Shown here: in pieces, positions 4,417-5,177 of the stretch
Position numbering within the stretch: the stretch's first letter is position 1
Layout of the letters: the number at the start of each line of letters is the position of its first letter
Assembly: GCA_002424305.1 (NCBI GenBank)
Contig: DIQZ01000028.1
Coordinates: 2,367 to 7,543, forward strand
From: Firmicutes bacterium UBA5449
GTDB taxonomy: Bacteria; Bacillota; SHA-98; UBA4971
Reading direction: 5' to 3'
Length of the DNA: 5,177 nucleotides
The notes under the pieces: model-generated
The model's database searches: none
Told to the model about the DNA's origin: nothing
What the model saw: only the letters and a program-made list of their open reading frames with translations
Made by a program: the position numbers and the translations under genes

Positions 4417-5177
4417 ATGCCTAATAACCGAATTAGAGTGTCAATCCCAGCAGACCTTGTGCTAGATAAGAGTCTTGATCCGATAGCGAAGTATTTGTAC
4501 TTAATAATACGCTTGAAAAAGCCAAAATCAGTCAAAGAACTTGCCGAAATCGCGGGCACGTATAGAAACGGAGCCAGTAAACAGTGTAAGACCCTGGAAG
4601 CAGCCGGCTGGATAATAATGCCCGATAAGCCTGGCATGGAGCCGTTCATTGCGACAGCCCCAAGAAGGGTGCAAAACGCAATGGCATCGCGACTGAAAGA
4701 CAAGCGCTGGGCATCACGACACACGGGAGAATTCCTTATGAAAGCCTGGCTCGACCTTCTCGTTGATTCTGACAACTTCCTCGACAACTGCCGTCCTTCA
4801 TTCCTAGTAAATCCTACAACCCAAGAGCTAATGGAATACGATCGCCTCTATGAAGAAGGAGTCGCTTTTGAATATAACGGACGCCAGCATTATACACCAA
4901 CTGAAAGATTCTCTGACGTAGACAAGATACAACAACTCCAATTGCGAGATCAGCTCAAAGCCGGCATAAGTCAGGAACATGGAATTGAGTTTATAGAAAT
5001 CATTGAAAGTGACCTGAACCTTGAGAACATGTTAACTAGCATACCTGATATGTTGCCACTTAGACCAATTGATACAAACGGCACATATGTACGTGGATTA
5101 GCCCGCCTCAGCGAGGAATACATCGCCAACTGTCTGAAAATGCGCTCAAAGGAGCTAAGATCAAAATCAAGATCAAA
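4417..5177 (+). CDS. Winged-helix protein fused to Vsr/PD-(D/E)XK-like nuclease domain (3' end outside window)
   Basis: This frame is open from the ATG for 253 codons and runs off the window end. Residues about 20-66 (LDPIAKYLYLIIRL, then VKELAEIAG and KTLEAAGWI) resemble a winged helix-turn-helix of the replication-initiator or MarR-like kind. Residues about 139-195 look like a Vsr-type restriction-endonuclease fold. They include D142 in MEYDRLY, E152 in FEYNGRQHY, Q157/H158, an LQLRDQLKAGI helix, and a final strand EFIEII after HGI. The usual catalytic lysine position seems to be N154, as in many FEYNG.QHY relatives, so catalysis is plausible but not certain. The gene has its own strong promoter and ribosome binding site and follows the palindrome array. 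The visible end is Lys/Arg/Ser-rich with short AGATCA repeats. A DNA-binding nuclease or nuclease-derived regulator is my inference; the biological role is unknown. Confidence 0.8.
   Translation, partial: MPNNRIRVSIPADLVLDKSLDPIAKYLYLIIRLKKPKSVKELAEIAGTYRNGASKQCKTLEAAGWIIMPDKPGMEPFIATAPRRVQNAMASRLKDKRWASRHTGEFLMKAWLDLLVDSDNFLDNCRPSFLVNPTTQELMEYDRLYEEGVAFEYNGRQHYTPTERFSDVDKIQQLQLRDQLKAGISQEHGIEFIEIIESDLNLENMLTSIPDMLPLRPIDTNGTYVRGLARLSEEYIANCLKMRSKELRSKSRS

Noticed and set aside
4368..4787. Minus-strand open frame of 139 codons
   Set aside because: It runs opposite the winged-helix/nuclease gene, which has a strong promoter, ribosome binding site and recognisable domains. The minus frame shows none of these.

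Overview
The window looks like a piece of a Bacillota (Firmicutes) chromosome. It carries comFA, a competence helicase typical of that phylum, together with its partner comFC. It also has Gram-positive-style GG-rich ribosome binding sites and a consensus sigma-A-type promoter. Base composition is moderate and I cannot name a genus.

Layout: (1) 35-1003, minus strand: a ComFC/GntX-type phosphoribosyltransferase-fold protein with an unusual N-terminal extension made of pentapeptide repeats. (2) About 1004-1301: the divergent intergenic region, with a purine-rich comFC leader and a candidate comFA promoter. (3) 1302-3563, plus strand: a very long ComFA, a superfamily 2 DNA helicase/translocase with a zinc-binding domain, an N-terminal extension and two internal tandem-repeat tracts. 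(4) 3564-4416: 853 bp without a convincing gene but full of structure. It holds five degenerate 23-bp tandem repeats, then about ten copies of a 19-nt interrupted palindrome, several at exact 32-bp steps, and a 15-bp perfect inverted repeat pair built from two opposed copies. (5) 4353-4416: a strong promoter and ribosome binding site. (6) 4417 to the window end: an incomplete gene for a winged-helix protein fused to a Vsr/PD-(D/E)XK-like nuclease domain.

ComFA and ComFC act together at the cytoplasmic side of the ComEC channel during uptake of transforming single-stranded DNA. Here they are divergently transcribed, not co-transcribed as in the classical comF operon. Three separate in-frame tandem expansions (15, 15 and 18 bp periods) sit in linkers of these two genes, which suggests local or genome-wide repeat growth.

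The most intriguing part is the palindrome array upstream of the winged-helix/nuclease gene. Its arms covary (GTGGT with ACCAC, GTGCT with AGCAC), and GTG and CAC triplets alternate on a 16-bp lattice. It could be an operator array, a substrate array for the neighbouring protein, or a REP-like repeat family. The sequence alone does not decide between these.
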